64,000 nucleotides of DNA from Rhizobium croatiense (GCF_019793465.1 NZ_JAILYJ010000001.1:186001-250000); one strand, 5' to 3'. Positions 54,312-63,767 are shown, counted from the stretch's first letter. Made by a program: numbers and translations. Notes: a model not told the origin generated them from the letters alone.

Positions 54312-54674
54312 TCAGCCAAGGAACTCCTTGCACCAGCCGGCCTCATGCTCGCAGGCATCGCCGAAGCGGGCGATCTTCTTGCCGCCGATATTGGTAACCG
54401 ACGATTCACTGGTAATGCCGGCTGTCGTCGGAACGCCGGTGCACGTGCATTTATCGCCTAACGTTGCGATTGGCATGCCTTCGACGCAGACGAAAGACTG
54501 AGATGTCGCAGACACCGGCCCCCGATATGCGGCCGCAGACCGGGATTAACCATCGGGCAAACACGCATATGGCCCTTGAGAGTAACCGGACTGCCAACAA
54601 CGTGGAATTCCTCGTCTTCGAAACCGCTTGCGATATTGTCAGTCTTGCCTATGACCCCAACCTCAGAGCATCAG
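54312..54674 (-). pseudogene. Frameshifted PAAR-repeat protein
   Basis: The intact C-terminal piece (54312-54515) reads SFVCVEGMPIATLGDKCTC and NIGGKKIARFGDACEHEAG, which is PAAR-like. Upstream in another frame are VVGSPVTLKGHMRVCPMVNP and GLRPHIGG, the usual N-terminal PAAR half. Adding one C near 54519 would join them as HIGG-PVSATSQSF. A second break lies near 54667, where an ATG that would overlap the previous stop (TGATG) is followed at once by TGA. PAAR proteins tip the VgrG spike. The gene is either decayed or affected by sequencing indels. Confidence 0.65.
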
Positions 54675-54842
54675 CCTCCAACTGTTCTGACAAGCTTCGG
54701 TGGAAATACCGTATTATCCATGAGTTGCATGCGGTGCGCCTGGGCCAGGATTGCCATATGGGGAAGAGCTTCATAAATCTTAATACTGTCAGCAGTCCGG
54801 TTACCATTTGCCGCGCGCCTCAAGAAATTCTTCTGCGGTCAT
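54671..54842 (-). pseudogene. Small frameshifted ORF before the PAAR pseudogene
   Basis: An ATG at 54842 gives MTAEEFLEARGKW and a stop, while the next frame continues NGNRTADSIKIYEALPHMAI and ends VFPPKLVRTVGG with TGA at 54671-54673. The two pieces look like one protein of about 60 residues broken by a short indel. The end overlaps the presumed PAAR start. The family is unknown. The remaining bases 54843-54974 hold nothing recognisable. Confidence 0.4.
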
Positions 54843-54974
54843 GTTTCGTGCACTAACCCCTCGGTTATCTCGGCGATCCGATCTCGCGCACACGTTCGAG
54901 CTGCTGACGGCCCCGCGTAACGCCCCCATCGCTCGCGTCCATTGGCAAGCAAATTCATTTAATATCACCCATTT

Positions 54975-56051
54975 TCAGAGATCAGGGTGTTCAATCCGCT
55001 CCCATTCATTCCCGTCGAAGCGAAAGATATCCTTCTGGCCGACAACCCAAAGAATATCGCCGACAGCCCCCGCATAGAAAATATATTCACCGCGCAGCTT
55101 CGGCAGCGCGGGAGAAAAACGGCGCAGATCTGATGTGCCGGGGGCGAGTTCGAACAGGCCGCCCGGTCGAACGCTCGAAGGCAATATCAGCTTGCCTCGA
55201 TAAGGCGTGATCATGTGAAAGAGATTGAGCTGTTGACGCAGATTGATCGGCGTGAACCCGCGTGCGTAGCTGCCGTGCAGCAGCAGGCCTTCGCGTCCGC
55301 AGATCCAGACGCTATCCGCATGCTCGATGTGGATGCCGGTCAGCGCGCCTTCCTCAAGGTAGACCTTGAGTTCATGAAGCGCCGATCCGTCCCAGAAGTA
55401 GAGAACCGGCCGGGTTCCTTCTGATCCGCAGACATATATCGCATCCTCTGAGGGGCCTTTGATCGCGTTCAAGGAAATATTCTTGGGCGCTTGTTTCTGA
55501 AACTCCGTCAGCCACGAGAGGTAATTAGGATCATCGGTGCGAGGTCGCCCTTCCTTCCGCTTTTGATAACTGACCATGTCGAACAGCAATTTATCGGTCA
55601 GCAGACTCCAGTTTTCCCGACCTTGTCGCCGATAAATTTGCCCGCCCTGGCCACATGCATAGAGTTTGTCGCCGACCTGGGTGATCGCGGACATCCGTCC
55701 ATATCCTTTGGCGTCGGCGACCCAGGTTCCCGCGCCGGGGATCTTTTCGCGAAAGTTTCCTTTCCACCAAGCATGGTAAACGTCACCCTCAGACGACAGG
55801 TAGGTGAGATAGTCCGTCGTGGCGTCGATTTCCGGATTTCTGAACAAGTTGATATCCTGCATATGGAAATCGAAGTCGTCGAAATACCATTGTTCTCCGA
55901 TCCGGGCATCGTGTTCAAAGCGGAAGATGCGGGATTCCGGAGCATACACGTCAGATCCAGTCATGACGGCATTAACCACGACGACATCATCGGAGCGAGC
56001 ACAGGCGCGAGTGAATTCTATGGCGCTGTTGGCGCTCTTAAGGTCTTGCAT
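54975..56051 (-). CDS. Beta-propeller-like protein in the immunity position of a T6SS effector
   Basis: The protein of 358 residues contains several repeats with the pattern VGDKLYACGQGGQIYRR, EDAIYVCGSEG, ADSVWICGREGLLLHGSY and GDILWVVGQKDIFRFDGNEW, each followed by an aromatic strand, so a seven-blade or similar beta-propeller is likely. It has no signal peptide. It starts at 56051 after GAGAGGTG and overlaps the effector gene by 14 bases. In the Agrobacterium vgrG2 locus the gene after the effector is its immunity gene, so the same role is possible here, though the size is unusual. Confidence 0.8.
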   Translation of the reverse strand: MQDLKSANSAIEFTRACARSDDVVVVNAVMTGSDVYAPESRIFRFEHDARIGEQWYFDDFDFHMQDINLFRNPEIDATTDYLTYLSSEGDVYHAWWKGNFREKIPGAGTWVADAKGYGRMSAITQVGDKLYACGQGGQIYRRQGRENWSLLTDKLLFDMVSYQKRKEGRPRTDDPNYLSWLTEFQKQAPKNISLNAIKGPSEDAIYVCGSEGTRPVLYFWDGSALHELKVYLEEGALTGIHIEHADSVWICGREGLLLHGSYARGFTPINLRQQLNLFHMITPYRGKLILPSSVRPGGLFELAPGTSDLRRFSPALPKLRGEYIFYAGAVGDILWVVGQKDIFRFDGNEWERIEHPDL

Positions 56052-57711
56052 TTGCACCTCTCTTGGCACCCGTCTGCAACGCGCGAAGCGTGTCACCAGG
56101 TAAGGGCGGATATTGTTTGGCACGCAACAACTGGTTGGGGTCCCTCCCCGCGAACTCACCATTTACTGCGGAAAGGATCTGCGCGGCGCAATCCGGCCGG
56201 AGGGCAGTCATCGCGTCGATAGAGGCATCCTTAACATCATCCAAAGTCGCGGTGAACGGCGGATTGGAGTTTCTCCCGAGCGCCTCGATCGCGCCGTCGG
56301 CCAGATGGGCCTCATGGTGTTCAGTTCCTTGCGTCCTTGCCTGCCCGACGACGCACATGCTCTGCCCTTGCCAGAAACCAGGCATATTCGGAATGCGTTT
56401 CTGACCGACGATCGCCTCCTTACGGGTGCCGTAGCGCAAGGTCCAATCAGGCACGATATGGTGGGCCTGCATTCCGATGCTCTTGCAGATCGGCTCCATT
56501 TTTTCGTAGGTGTCGATGCGGCATCTTCGCTTTTCACGCTCCTGCTCCACCCGGACATTTTCAGGAAGCGGCAGTGCCGCAGGCGCTCGCCGCTCGCCGA
56601 TGCGTTCCGCGTTTTTCCGCAGCTGTTCAGCGCTCGGCCACGGCGCCTCAAGCAGATCGGCGAGATCATCTGGGTCCATCGTGCGAAAATCGAGCGGCAC
56701 GCCAGCCTTTAATGAGAGGATGTCATTTGCGTTGAGGATGGTCGCATTGCCGGAGAACCATTCCCCCATATGCCAGGGCAAATTTCCGATTTGCTGCGCT
56801 TGAGGCGACGTGATGGGAACTTGCCCTCGCAAATGGTCCCCGATCGCCCGCGCCATTACGCCATCCGGCCCGACATACCATCGTCCGGCCATGTCGCCGA
56901 GTTGGTAGCCGGCTTGCGCAAGGCCGAGCAAACCGAGCACACGTCCCGCTCCCGTCGGCAAAGGCCGTCCGAAGGTTCCTCGACGTTGATAGACGTTATC
57001 ATTCGCGGCTGGCGGAAAAGGTCGGGTCGTTTGCGGCCGCTGTGGCTGTGGCAGCGGCCTAGCCTGTGTGCCCGGTCTCGGCTGCGCATTTCCCCCGGAT
57101 TGCTGCGGAGCGACCTTGCGCAAAGCATTTCCGGCATCAGCATATTGAGCGCCCATTATCAGGGGCTCGGGTGACGCGTCGCTCATGACCTTCCCTTGGT
57201 CACTGACGTTCCAGCGCAGCGAGCCGGGGATAGGATCGTCGTCTTCCGGCGGTGCGAATGTCTCGGTACCGCGCACGAAAATCGCTTCACCTTGCGTGTT
57301 GCGGTTGTTCATCCAGAACCGGTCGAGATGACGAATGACGTGAGAACCCTCGGCTCGAACCTGGTCCGCGTGCTCGATCGGCTCGCAAATGTCTTCCACT
57401 GTGCCTGATTTGACGCCTCTTCGATTGCCTGGAGCATCGCCATGGACATGCGTGGTGCAGGAACGCATGACCATTGCTTTCTTGCCGGTAAAGCGGACGG
57501 ATGGCGTATAGCCTTTATCGTGCCCGCAATAGTCGACGATCGGATACGGGATGGGAACAACCGAGGAGCCGACCGGCGTCAGGCATACATCCGGCGACAG
57601 CGAGACAATCTTTGCCTCGTCAAGATCACGCAAACCTTCGCGCGGCTGCTTCGTCGTCCAGGGCGCCGGGTAGTCGGGCTCGCCGACATAGTTGTCGCGT
57701 GGGATGCTCAT
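56038..57711 (-). CDS. T6SS effector: DUF4150 PAAR-like N-terminus with AHH-type nuclease-like C-terminus
   Basis: The 557-residue protein has a DUF4150 (PAAR-like) domain at about residues 40-190 (VCLTPVGSSVVPIPYPIVDY, SCTTHVHGDAPGNRRGVKSG), a proline-rich linker at about 195-235, a middle region, and a C-terminal domain at about 400-500 with MQAHHIVPDWTLRYG and TEHHEAHLADGAIEALGR. AHH motifs mark nucleases of the HNH/endonuclease VII superfamily. The order VgrG, DUF2169, DUF4150-toxin, then a small partner repeats the Agrobacterium vgrG2-tde2 locus, but with a different toxin domain. The nuclease activity is inferred. Confidence 0.85.
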   Translation of the reverse strand: MSIPRDNYVGEPDYPAPWTTKQPREGLRDLDEAKIVSLSPDVCLTPVGSSVVPIPYPIVDYCGHDKGYTPSVRFTGKKAMVMRSCTTHVHGDAPGNRRGVKSGTVEDICEPIEHADQVRAEGSHVIRHLDRFWMNNRNTQGEAIFVRGTETFAPPEDDDPIPGSLRWNVSDQGKVMSDASPEPLIMGAQYADAGNALRKVAPQQSGGNAQPRPGTQARPLPQPQRPQTTRPFPPAANDNVYQRRGTFGRPLPTGAGRVLGLLGLAQAGYQLGDMAGRWYVGPDGVMARAIGDHLRGQVPITSPQAQQIGNLPWHMGEWFSGNATILNANDILSLKAGVPLDFRTMDPDDLADLLEAPWPSAEQLRKNAERIGERRAPAALPLPENVRVEQEREKRRCRIDTYEKMEPICKSIGMQAHHIVPDWTLRYGTRKEAIVGQKRIPNMPGFWQGQSMCVVGQARTQGTEHHEAHLADGAIEALGRNSNPPFTATLDDVKDASIDAMTALRPDCAAQILSAVNGEFAGRDPNQLLRAKQYPPLPGDTLRALQTGAKRGANARP

Positions 57712-58817
57712 GCCACTACCTCACCGGCATCAGCATCAACCGCCGCTTTGACTTGGACCCGCGTCAACGTAAGCGATGTTTCGCCTGCCTCCTGAAGGGG
57801 AAAGCGTGCCCGCCAGGTCAGCATCACTCGACTGTCGTTCCGCCAGTCGAAATGCACACCGTCCAGAGAGAGCAGATACCACTCATCGCGCTCATGACCG
57901 GCACATCGGACCCCCAGCGAGATTCCCGGCAGTCGCCCTGCGGCTAGGGCGAAGCTAGGGTGCAGATGATCCAGCTGGTAATCTTCGTCTCCGGTCAGAT
58001 GCGGAATTGCGACGAGATCGGGATGAGCGGATTGCCAGAAGCGCGCATCGAAATCCTTCGGCAGAAGCGGGTGGCGTTCGTTGAGCCAGGCCTCGTCATA
58101 GGTGCCGGCGTGTTGCTGGCGGGACCGCCACCAAGGCGACACCAGACCCAGCCCCTGCGGCTCGACCTGCTCCCGCCAATTCAGCGTCTCTCCGGGCAAG
58201 GTGATTTGCGGCGCGGCGACGGGGGCTTGATCTGAAGGCATGTCGAGATTGACGATGCCGCAACCGAGCGGATTGCGCGCTTCGACATCGGCGGGCGTTT
58301 CGGTTTCCGGATTTCCCGTACCCGGAATTTGCCCACCATAAGCCTTGCTCCAGCAAATCTGCACTGAAGATGCTGGCTCGGCTTCAGTGAGTTGCCAATC
58401 CGTCAGCACGCGCCTTGCTTGTCTTGCCGAAAAGCCCGCCCATTTTTCCTTGATGACCGGGCGCCAGAAGCGCGCGCCATGGACGTCAAGCTTTTTGGAA
58501 AGCTCGCCGACGCGCAGGCCGACCTGCCATGACGGCGCTGGAGTGCCGCCCGGCGCGTGGGCATTGCCGAGGAAAGTGATGTCGGTTCCGACCTTCTCCG
58601 GCGTGAGATCGGTCTGGCGCAAGAGGGGGCCGGCATGGGGATCGCCGTCATAGGCGTCCTCCCATTGGAAATCTTCCTGTTTCGGAGCGATGGCGAGCGC
58701 CTCGCCCTGCCGGTGAACGAAAGTTCCGCGAACCGACACGACGCAATCCAGATCCCCGTTCGCGTCGAACTGCCGGAAAGCAATAGCCGGAAAGGGAAGC
58801 CGGTTGATCAGTTCCAA
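57708..58817 (-). CDS. DUF2169 T6SS effector adaptor/chaperone
   Basis: The 369-residue protein starts MELINRLPFPAIAFRQFDAN and follows the DUF2169 pattern (EDAYDGDPHAGPLLRQTDLT, LSKKLDVHGARFWRP, NPLGCGIVN). DUF2169 proteins bind the PAAR-like N-terminus of their effector and load it on VgrG. It overlaps the effector gene by four bases downstream and starts 13 bases after vgrG. Confidence 0.93.
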   Translation of the reverse strand: MELINRLPFPAIAFRQFDANGDLDCVVSVRGTFVHRQGEALAIAPKQEDFQWEDAYDGDPHAGPLLRQTDLTPEKVGTDITFLGNAHAPGGTPAPSWQVGLRVGELSKKLDVHGARFWRPVIKEKWAGFSARQARRVLTDWQLTEAEPASSVQICWSKAYGGQIPGTGNPETETPADVEARNPLGCGIVNLDMPSDQAPVAAPQITLPGETLNWREQVEPQGLGLVSPWWRSRQQHAGTYDEAWLNERHPLLPKDFDARFWQSAHPDLVAIPHLTGDEDYQLDHLHPSFALAAGRLPGISLGVRCAGHERDEWYLLSLDGVHFDWRNDSRVMLTWRARFPLQEAGETSLTLTRVQVKAAVDADAGEVVA

Positions 58818-58830
58818 GTGATCGTCCTCC

Positions 58831-61095
58831 TCAGTTCAGGTCGATCGGCTTGCCGCGCATCTGGAAATGTTCGGTCGCAACGAAGTTGAACGTCTTGCCG
58901 AGGATGATCACTTCGCCGTTGGCTTTCATGATGAATTTGGAATCGCCGCATTCGATGACAAATTCCTCGCCGACCGCGATCTTCTTGAACTTGCCGACGC
59001 TCTCCAGCGAGGTCTGACCGACATTGGTGACCTTGCTCATGCCGATCTGCTCGGCCCGCGCTATGCCGATCGTGTCGGATTTGAAGGCGCCGACGATTGT
59101 GTTCATGATGCCGGGCATTGGGAAAAGGCCCGAAGCCGCATCGCCAACACCCGTGCCGGAACCGGCAAGCGCCGTGCCCGCATCCGCTCTTGGCGACGGT
59201 CCCGACACCACGCCCTCGCGGCTGGCCAGCCCGCCAGCGCCGAGAAAGCCGAGCGCCGAAGACGCAACCGTGCCGGCGAAGGCCGCAAGCCCTGCCCCGC
59301 CGCCGCCTGCAATTTGCCCGGTCTGGGCCAGGAGCCCGGCGGTATGTCCGGAGAGACCACTGACCGCCCCCATCAGCGCCATCGCCATCGGCCCGGTGCC
59401 GCCGACGACGGTGTTCATCGAGCCGCCTACCTCGTGTTTCTGATTGCCACCGACTTCAACCGTCCGGTTGGCGCCGATCGCCGAGACCTCGTGCCGGTCG
59501 ACGCGCTTGGTGCGGTCGTTCAGCACGCGCGTGGTCTGGTCCTTCTGCGCGTGGAAGAACATGTTCTCCTGGCCGGCCTCGTCCTCGAAGGTCATTTCGT
59601 TGAAGCCGGTGCCTTTATGCGTGTTCGAGCGCATGACCATGCGCGTCTTGTTGGCCGGCAGGTCGTAGGGAACCGTGTTGCTGGGATTGGGCACCACGCC
59701 TGTCACCAGCGGCCGGTCGGGGTCGCCGTCGACGAAGGCGACCATCACTTCCATGCCGATGCGCGGGATAACCTGCGCGCCCCAGGTGCCGCCGCCCCAG
59801 ACCTGGCTGACGCGCACCCAGCAGGTGTCGGAACCGTCCTTCTTTGCTTTGCGGTCCCAGGGGAACCACAGCTTGATGCGGCCGTATTGGTCGGGATGGA
59901 TCTCCTCGCCGGAGGGGCCGGCGACGATCGCCACCTGCGTGCCCTCGATGCGCGGCCGCTTCGTCTCGCGGTGCGGCGTCATCGGCACCCGCGACGGCAC
60001 CGCCTCGAAGGTGTTGGTGTATTCCGGCTCGTTGCTGTTGGTCTCATAGGAGCGGTCGACGACCGTATGGGTCGCCTTGACCACCACATGCTCCTCATAG
60101 ACGTGGTCGGGATGAGCGACCTCGTAGGGGGTGAAGCGGCGTCCCGCCTCCAGGATGCGGGATGTAGAACCGCCGAAGACCCGGTCGTGATCGGCTTCGG
60201 AGGCCTGCATTCTCAACTTCTCCGCCCGCTCCGCCTCGGCAACGGAAGAGATGCGCGCCGGATATTCGTAAAGCTCCCGCTTGGTCGCCTCGGGCATCTG
60301 CACGAGCGACGGCGTCATGGTGCCGGGCACCATGCGTGGGGTTTCGAAGTTCCAGTCCGCACCGGCCCGCTGGCCCGGCACATAGGAATAACGCCGGCTC
60401 CACTCGGTGATGTGATTGCGGTCGGCCGAGCCCTGCGCCAGGCGAACCCGACCCTCCCCCTGCGCCGAGGGCGACGGGCCGAGCCAGGATCGGGCGCTGT
60501 CGGCGACATGCAGCTTGTGTTTGCCGTCCTCGTGGGAGAACCAGTAGAACAGGCCGTCCTCTTCAAAGCGGCGGGTGAGATAGGCAAGGTCGGTTTCGTT
60601 CCACTGCACCGAATAATGCTGCGGCGGTGGTGGCGTGATCACGCCCGACGTGTCGGGCGCCGGAATGCCGTGCTCGGAAAACAGCGTCTCGACGATGTCG
60701 ATCGAGGTCTTGTCCATCCAGATGCGGCAGTCGGAGCGGCGCGACAGCAGCCACATCTGCGGCCGCAGCACCATGGAGTAGGAGCGCAGCCCGCGGGTGA
60801 TCGGCGGCCCCTCGTTGAGTTCGGTCACCAGGCCGTTGAACGGCCGGCGCACGGCGCCTTCGCCATCGCCCTGTTGCACTTCCACGGAGACATCCATCAG
60901 CCGGCCGATCAGCTCCTCCGGCTTGACCGACGGCTTCTTGGCGCGCGCGGAAACCTTGATTTCGAAGAGCGAAGAAATGCCTTCATCGATCGCCACGCGC
61001 TCCGGCAGAAGTTGGTCCTCGCCGAGCGGCGAGACGATCTTCAGAATGCGGTTCGCCTGGATGAAGTCGGCGGCAAGGGATTGCAAATCGTCCAT
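58831..61095 (-). CDS. vgrG: Type VI secretion spike protein VgrG
   Basis: The 754-residue protein has the gp27/gp44-like N-terminal part with the Rhs/Vgr region (HYSVQWNETDLAYLTRRFEE, DGLFYWFSHEDGKHKLH), the gp5-like OB fold (GRIKLWFPWDRKAKKDGSDT, RVSQVWGGGTWGAQVIPRIG) and the needle repeats. A glycine- and alanine-rich insert of about 120 residues (about 585-690) precedes a C-terminal segment EEFVIECGDSKFIMKANGEV. It trims the Hcp tube and carries the DUF4150 effector. Confidence 0.96.
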   Translation of the reverse strand: MDDLQSLAADFIQANRILKIVSPLGEDQLLPERVAIDEGISSLFEIKVSARAKKPSVKPEELIGRLMDVSVEVQQGDGEGAVRRPFNGLVTELNEGPPITRGLRSYSMVLRPQMWLLSRRSDCRIWMDKTSIDIVETLFSEHGIPAPDTSGVITPPPPQHYSVQWNETDLAYLTRRFEEDGLFYWFSHEDGKHKLHVADSARSWLGPSPSAQGEGRVRLAQGSADRNHITEWSRRYSYVPGQRAGADWNFETPRMVPGTMTPSLVQMPEATKRELYEYPARISSVAEAERAEKLRMQASEADHDRVFGGSTSRILEAGRRFTPYEVAHPDHVYEEHVVVKATHTVVDRSYETNSNEPEYTNTFEAVPSRVPMTPHRETKRPRIEGTQVAIVAGPSGEEIHPDQYGRIKLWFPWDRKAKKDGSDTCWVRVSQVWGGGTWGAQVIPRIGMEVMVAFVDGDPDRPLVTGVVPNPSNTVPYDLPANKTRMVMRSNTHKGTGFNEMTFEDEAGQENMFFHAQKDQTTRVLNDRTKRVDRHEVSAIGANRTVEVGGNQKHEVGGSMNTVVGGTGPMAMALMGAVSGLSGHTAGLLAQTGQIAGGGGAGLAAFAGTVASSALGFLGAGGLASREGVVSGPSPRADAGTALAGSGTGVGDAASGLFPMPGIMNTIVGAFKSDTIGIARAEQIGMSKVTNVGQTSLESVGKFKKIAVGEEFVIECGDSKFIMKANGEVIILGKTFNFVATEHFQMRGKPIDLN

Positions 61096-61124
61096 AAGGT
61101 CACGTTCCGTATTGGAAAGCCGGA

Positions 61125-62057
61125 TTACTGCTGCTGTTGCGGCCGGGGATGGGTCTTGAAATACTCCGCCAGCGCCTGGAAATATTGCCCCAGCATTTGG
61201 CTATTGGCCTGGTCGGACACGCGCATGTAACTTTCGACGAGCGCGTCGCGCTTGGCCTTTCCGCCTGAGCTCTCATAGAATTCCGTCAGCACCGACAGGT
61301 CTTCGGGCGGCAGGGTGGCCAGCACGAAGGTCAGCCGCGCCTTTTCGTCCGCCCGCGCCATGTCCTTGGGAAGCGGCTTTTCGTTTTCGCTTCTCGCACG
61401 CAGCGACGCGATCACGGCTTTCATCTCGGACTGCAGCTTGTCCTGCGAAACCGAGGCCAGTTTTCCGGCATCGGCGCTGGAAAGGGCCTCCAGGGACAGA
61501 TACATGGCTTGCCAGGTGACGGCACTTTCCACGGCAAGGTCCGGGCCGGCCATCAGATCGGCAAGCGCTTTGATACACGGACCTTTGTCAGGGTCGGCAA
61601 GGCGTGTTTCGATCTCCTTCGCGCCGGCCTGGTCCTGCGCCTGGTACATGCGCGCGACCTTTGACTGCCCCTCGTGCCATGCCGCGGCCGCTTTGGCGAA
61701 AGCCTTGGGATCCACGGCATCGCTGCCAGCTTCAGCGACGGCTTTCGAGATTTCGGCAAGCATGCCGTCGGCGTCGAAGGAAGACCGCGCAGCGGTCTCG
61801 AGCAGCGGCTGCGCATCCGAAGTGGGAACGCTCCGGTCGGCGGCAGCTTTGGCGACGCTTTCGACCGCGGCGGGCGTGGCGGAGAGGCGCGACGACACCG
61901 CTTCGATCTGCAGCAGGGATTGATCGGTCGAATCAGACGCGCCGACCATGGCGGCAGCGCTCGCGGCCATGACACCGACGATCGTCACCGCGGCCAGCGG
62001 CCATCGCATGCGCCCCAACAATCCTTGCTTGAGAAGACCGGTCAACAGCATCGGCAC
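61125..62057 (-). CDS. Hypothetical protein with N-terminal membrane anchor, T6SS-linked
   Basis: The 310-residue protein has a single N-terminal hydrophobic segment (residues about 18-42) after a basic stretch, then an almost wholly helical, alanine-rich domain without cysteine clusters (one Cys in DKGPCIKALADL). It starts four bases before the stop-proximal end of the next gene upstream in the run (gap 62058-62061), so the pair is co-translated. I recognise no family. Its place between Hcp and VgrG suggests a cargo or immunity role. Confidence 0.75.
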   Translation of the reverse strand: MPMLLTGLLKQGLLGRMRWPLAAVTIVGVMAASAAAMVGASDSTDQSLLQIEAVSSRLSATPAAVESVAKAAADRSVPTSDAQPLLETAARSSFDADGMLAEISKAVAEAGSDAVDPKAFAKAAAAWHEGQSKVARMYQAQDQAGAKEIETRLADPDKGPCIKALADLMAGPDLAVESAVTWQAMYLSLEALSSADAGKLASVSQDKLQSEMKAVIASLRARSENEKPLPKDMARADEKARLTFVLATLPPEDLSVLTEFYESSGGKAKRDALVESYMRVSDQANSQMLGQYFQALAEYFKTHPRPQQQQ

Positions 62058-62061
62058 CGCC

Positions 62062-63150
62062 TTAGATCATCCTGACATCGGTGAGCTGCTTCGGCCGCGC
62101 ATCGGCGGAAAGCCGGTTGATGATCTGTTCCGCCTTCACCATCTGGGCGCCGCTGGTTGGGTCGATAAACAGCTTTTCGACAGAATTCTGCTCCGGGTAG
62201 AAAGAGGAATTGCCGGTGAAACGGCTGAGCGTATTGATGCGTTCGCGGACGACCGATCCGATATTGTCGTATTCGATACGCTGACCGGGATCGTAGGGCT
62301 GGAAGGGCCGGCCCGTCAGGCGCGGCGAAATGGATTTCGGATAATCGGTTGCCGAGGGCAGCTGCGGGATGGCCTTCTTGCTGTATTCGATGTCGCGGCC
62401 GATGCCGCCAACGGTACCGCCGGTGGAAGGCGCATAGGTCACGAGCTTGTCGGAATCCAGAACCGCGCTCATGTAGAACAACAGCTCCATCTTCTGGGAG
62501 AGGCGGTTTTCGTCCACGCGCCGGCTTTCGGGCGGATTGCAGAACGGCGTCTGACCGACAAGATCGGCAAGCCTGGATTTGCCAGCTTCGCTGATCGTAT
62601 TGTCCTGCTGCACACCCCTGATGAATTCGTGCACGCAGACGTGGTTGATGGCGATGAAATCGTCGATCCGCGTCTTGAAGTTGAGGGCAGTCGGCGCAGA
62701 GGCGACCGGCGCGCTGCTCGTCAGTTTTTCCGCAGCGCTGGTCACCTGCTTGTTGGCGAGCTTCTTGGCTTCGTCGAGGACGCCGCCGAGCGCAAACATC
62801 ACCACCTTGTTGCTGGCGGCGGCATGCATGACGTTGAAGGTGCGGTTGAGATTGTTGTTGCAGATCACGCTCAACGCGGCGCGGCCGGCCAGCACGCGCA
62901 CCGAGGTCGTCGCGAAGGCCGCCATCATGATGCTGCCCGTCAGGATCGAAGCGGAAAACACGAAGAGCTCGGCCAGCATGCGGTCGCGGGCTTCCTGGGC
63001 CTTTGTGGTTTTCTGAAAATTATCGATGGCGAGATCGTAGGCCCTGACATAGGGACTGGAAACGTTCGCCTCCCATTGGGACTTGTACTTGGGGAGTTCT
63101 ACCAGAATATCGTTCAAACGCTCAGTTGCAGCCGACACGATCATCTCCAT
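62062..63150 (-). CDS. Hypothetical protein between hcp and vgrG
   Basis: The 362-residue protein is mostly helical in the N-terminal half, with a hydrophobic stretch at about residues 62-95 (FSASILTGSIMMAAFATTSV) that could insert in a membrane. Later parts have aromatic, proline-rich segments (RLTGRPFQPYDPGQRIEYDN). No secretion signal is seen. It is 140 bases from hcp. A pore-forming or other Hcp-carried effector, with the next gene as its partner, would fit, but this is conjecture. A second start at 63144 is possible. Confidence 0.75.
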   Translation of the reverse strand: MEMIVSAATERLNDILVELPKYKSQWEANVSSPYVRAYDLAIDNFQKTTKAQEARDRMLAELFVFSASILTGSIMMAAFATTSVRVLAGRAALSVICNNNLNRTFNVMHAAASNKVVMFALGGVLDEAKKLANKQVTSAAEKLTSSAPVASAPTALNFKTRIDDFIAINHVCVHEFIRGVQQDNTISEAGKSRLADLVGQTPFCNPPESRRVDENRLSQKMELLFYMSAVLDSDKLVTYAPSTGGTVGGIGRDIEYSKKAIPQLPSATDYPKSISPRLTGRPFQPYDPGQRIEYDNIGSVVRERINTLSRFTGNSSFYPEQNSVEKLFIDPTSGAQMVKAEQIINRLSADARPKQLTDVRMI

Positions 63151-63290
63151 TTGTCAAAGCGCGAGGACGTCTCTCAACTCATCTGCGGAAACAGCATGTT
63201 TCAGCGCCTTCCCCAAGGCAGGGGGAAAATTGCCGGAAACATGGAGTTACAGTGCCAGCCGCAAGGCCGGCACTGCCGATGTCGAGAGGC

Positions 63291-63767
63291 TTAAGCGGCC
63301 TTGGTGGTGGCGAGATCGTAGGACGCGATCATCGGCGACTGCGGCGAGTGCTTGTCGTCGTAAGGCGTGTACTTCACTTCCATCTTGGTGAAGTTCAGCT
63401 TGATCGTCTCAACCGGGCGGTCGCCGTTGGAATCGATCGAGTAGCTGGCGATCAGCGTGTTCTCGAGCGAATACTCGATATAGGTGTCGCCGGGATTGCC
63501 CGTGGTGACGAGATGGATGACCGAGCGCTTGCCGGTGCGGCCCGAGCAGGCCTCCTGGAAGAGCTTGGTCGACGAGGAGTCGCTGACCTTGGTGAGGATC
63601 ACTTCCGAAACGGTCGGCTCGGAAGCTTCGCGGTTGGCCGCAGAACCAGCGGAGGTGTTCATGTTGCGGGACACGTTCCAGTGGATGGCTTCGATGTCCA
63701 TCCACTTGCGATGCTGCTCGTGGGTCGCATCACCCTGGATACCGTCGATCTGAAGATAAATCGGCAT
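63291..63767 (-). CDS. hcp: Type VI secretion tube protein Hcp
   Basis: The 158-residue protein begins MPIYLQIDGIQGDATHEQHR and has the Hcp pattern EPTVSEVILTKVSDSSSTKL and NFTKMEVKYTPYD. It forms the hexameric tube pushed out by the sheath. A 41-base gap separates it from the upstream gene, and codon use is strongly biased, as expected of an abundant protein. Its order after clpV matches Agrobacterium. Confidence 0.97.
   Translation of the reverse strand: MPIYLQIDGIQGDATHEQHRKWMDIEAIHWNVSRNMNTSAGSAANREASEPTVSEVILTKVSDSSSTKLFQEACSGRTGKRSVIHLVTTGNPGDTYIEYSLENTLIASYSIDSNGDRPVETIKLNFTKMEVKYTPYDDKHSPQSPMIASYDLATTKAA

Noticed and set aside
58867..61230. A 787-codon open frame antisense to vgrG
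   Set aside because: It is a shadow of vgrG, and its residues are arginine-rich and without domain patterns.
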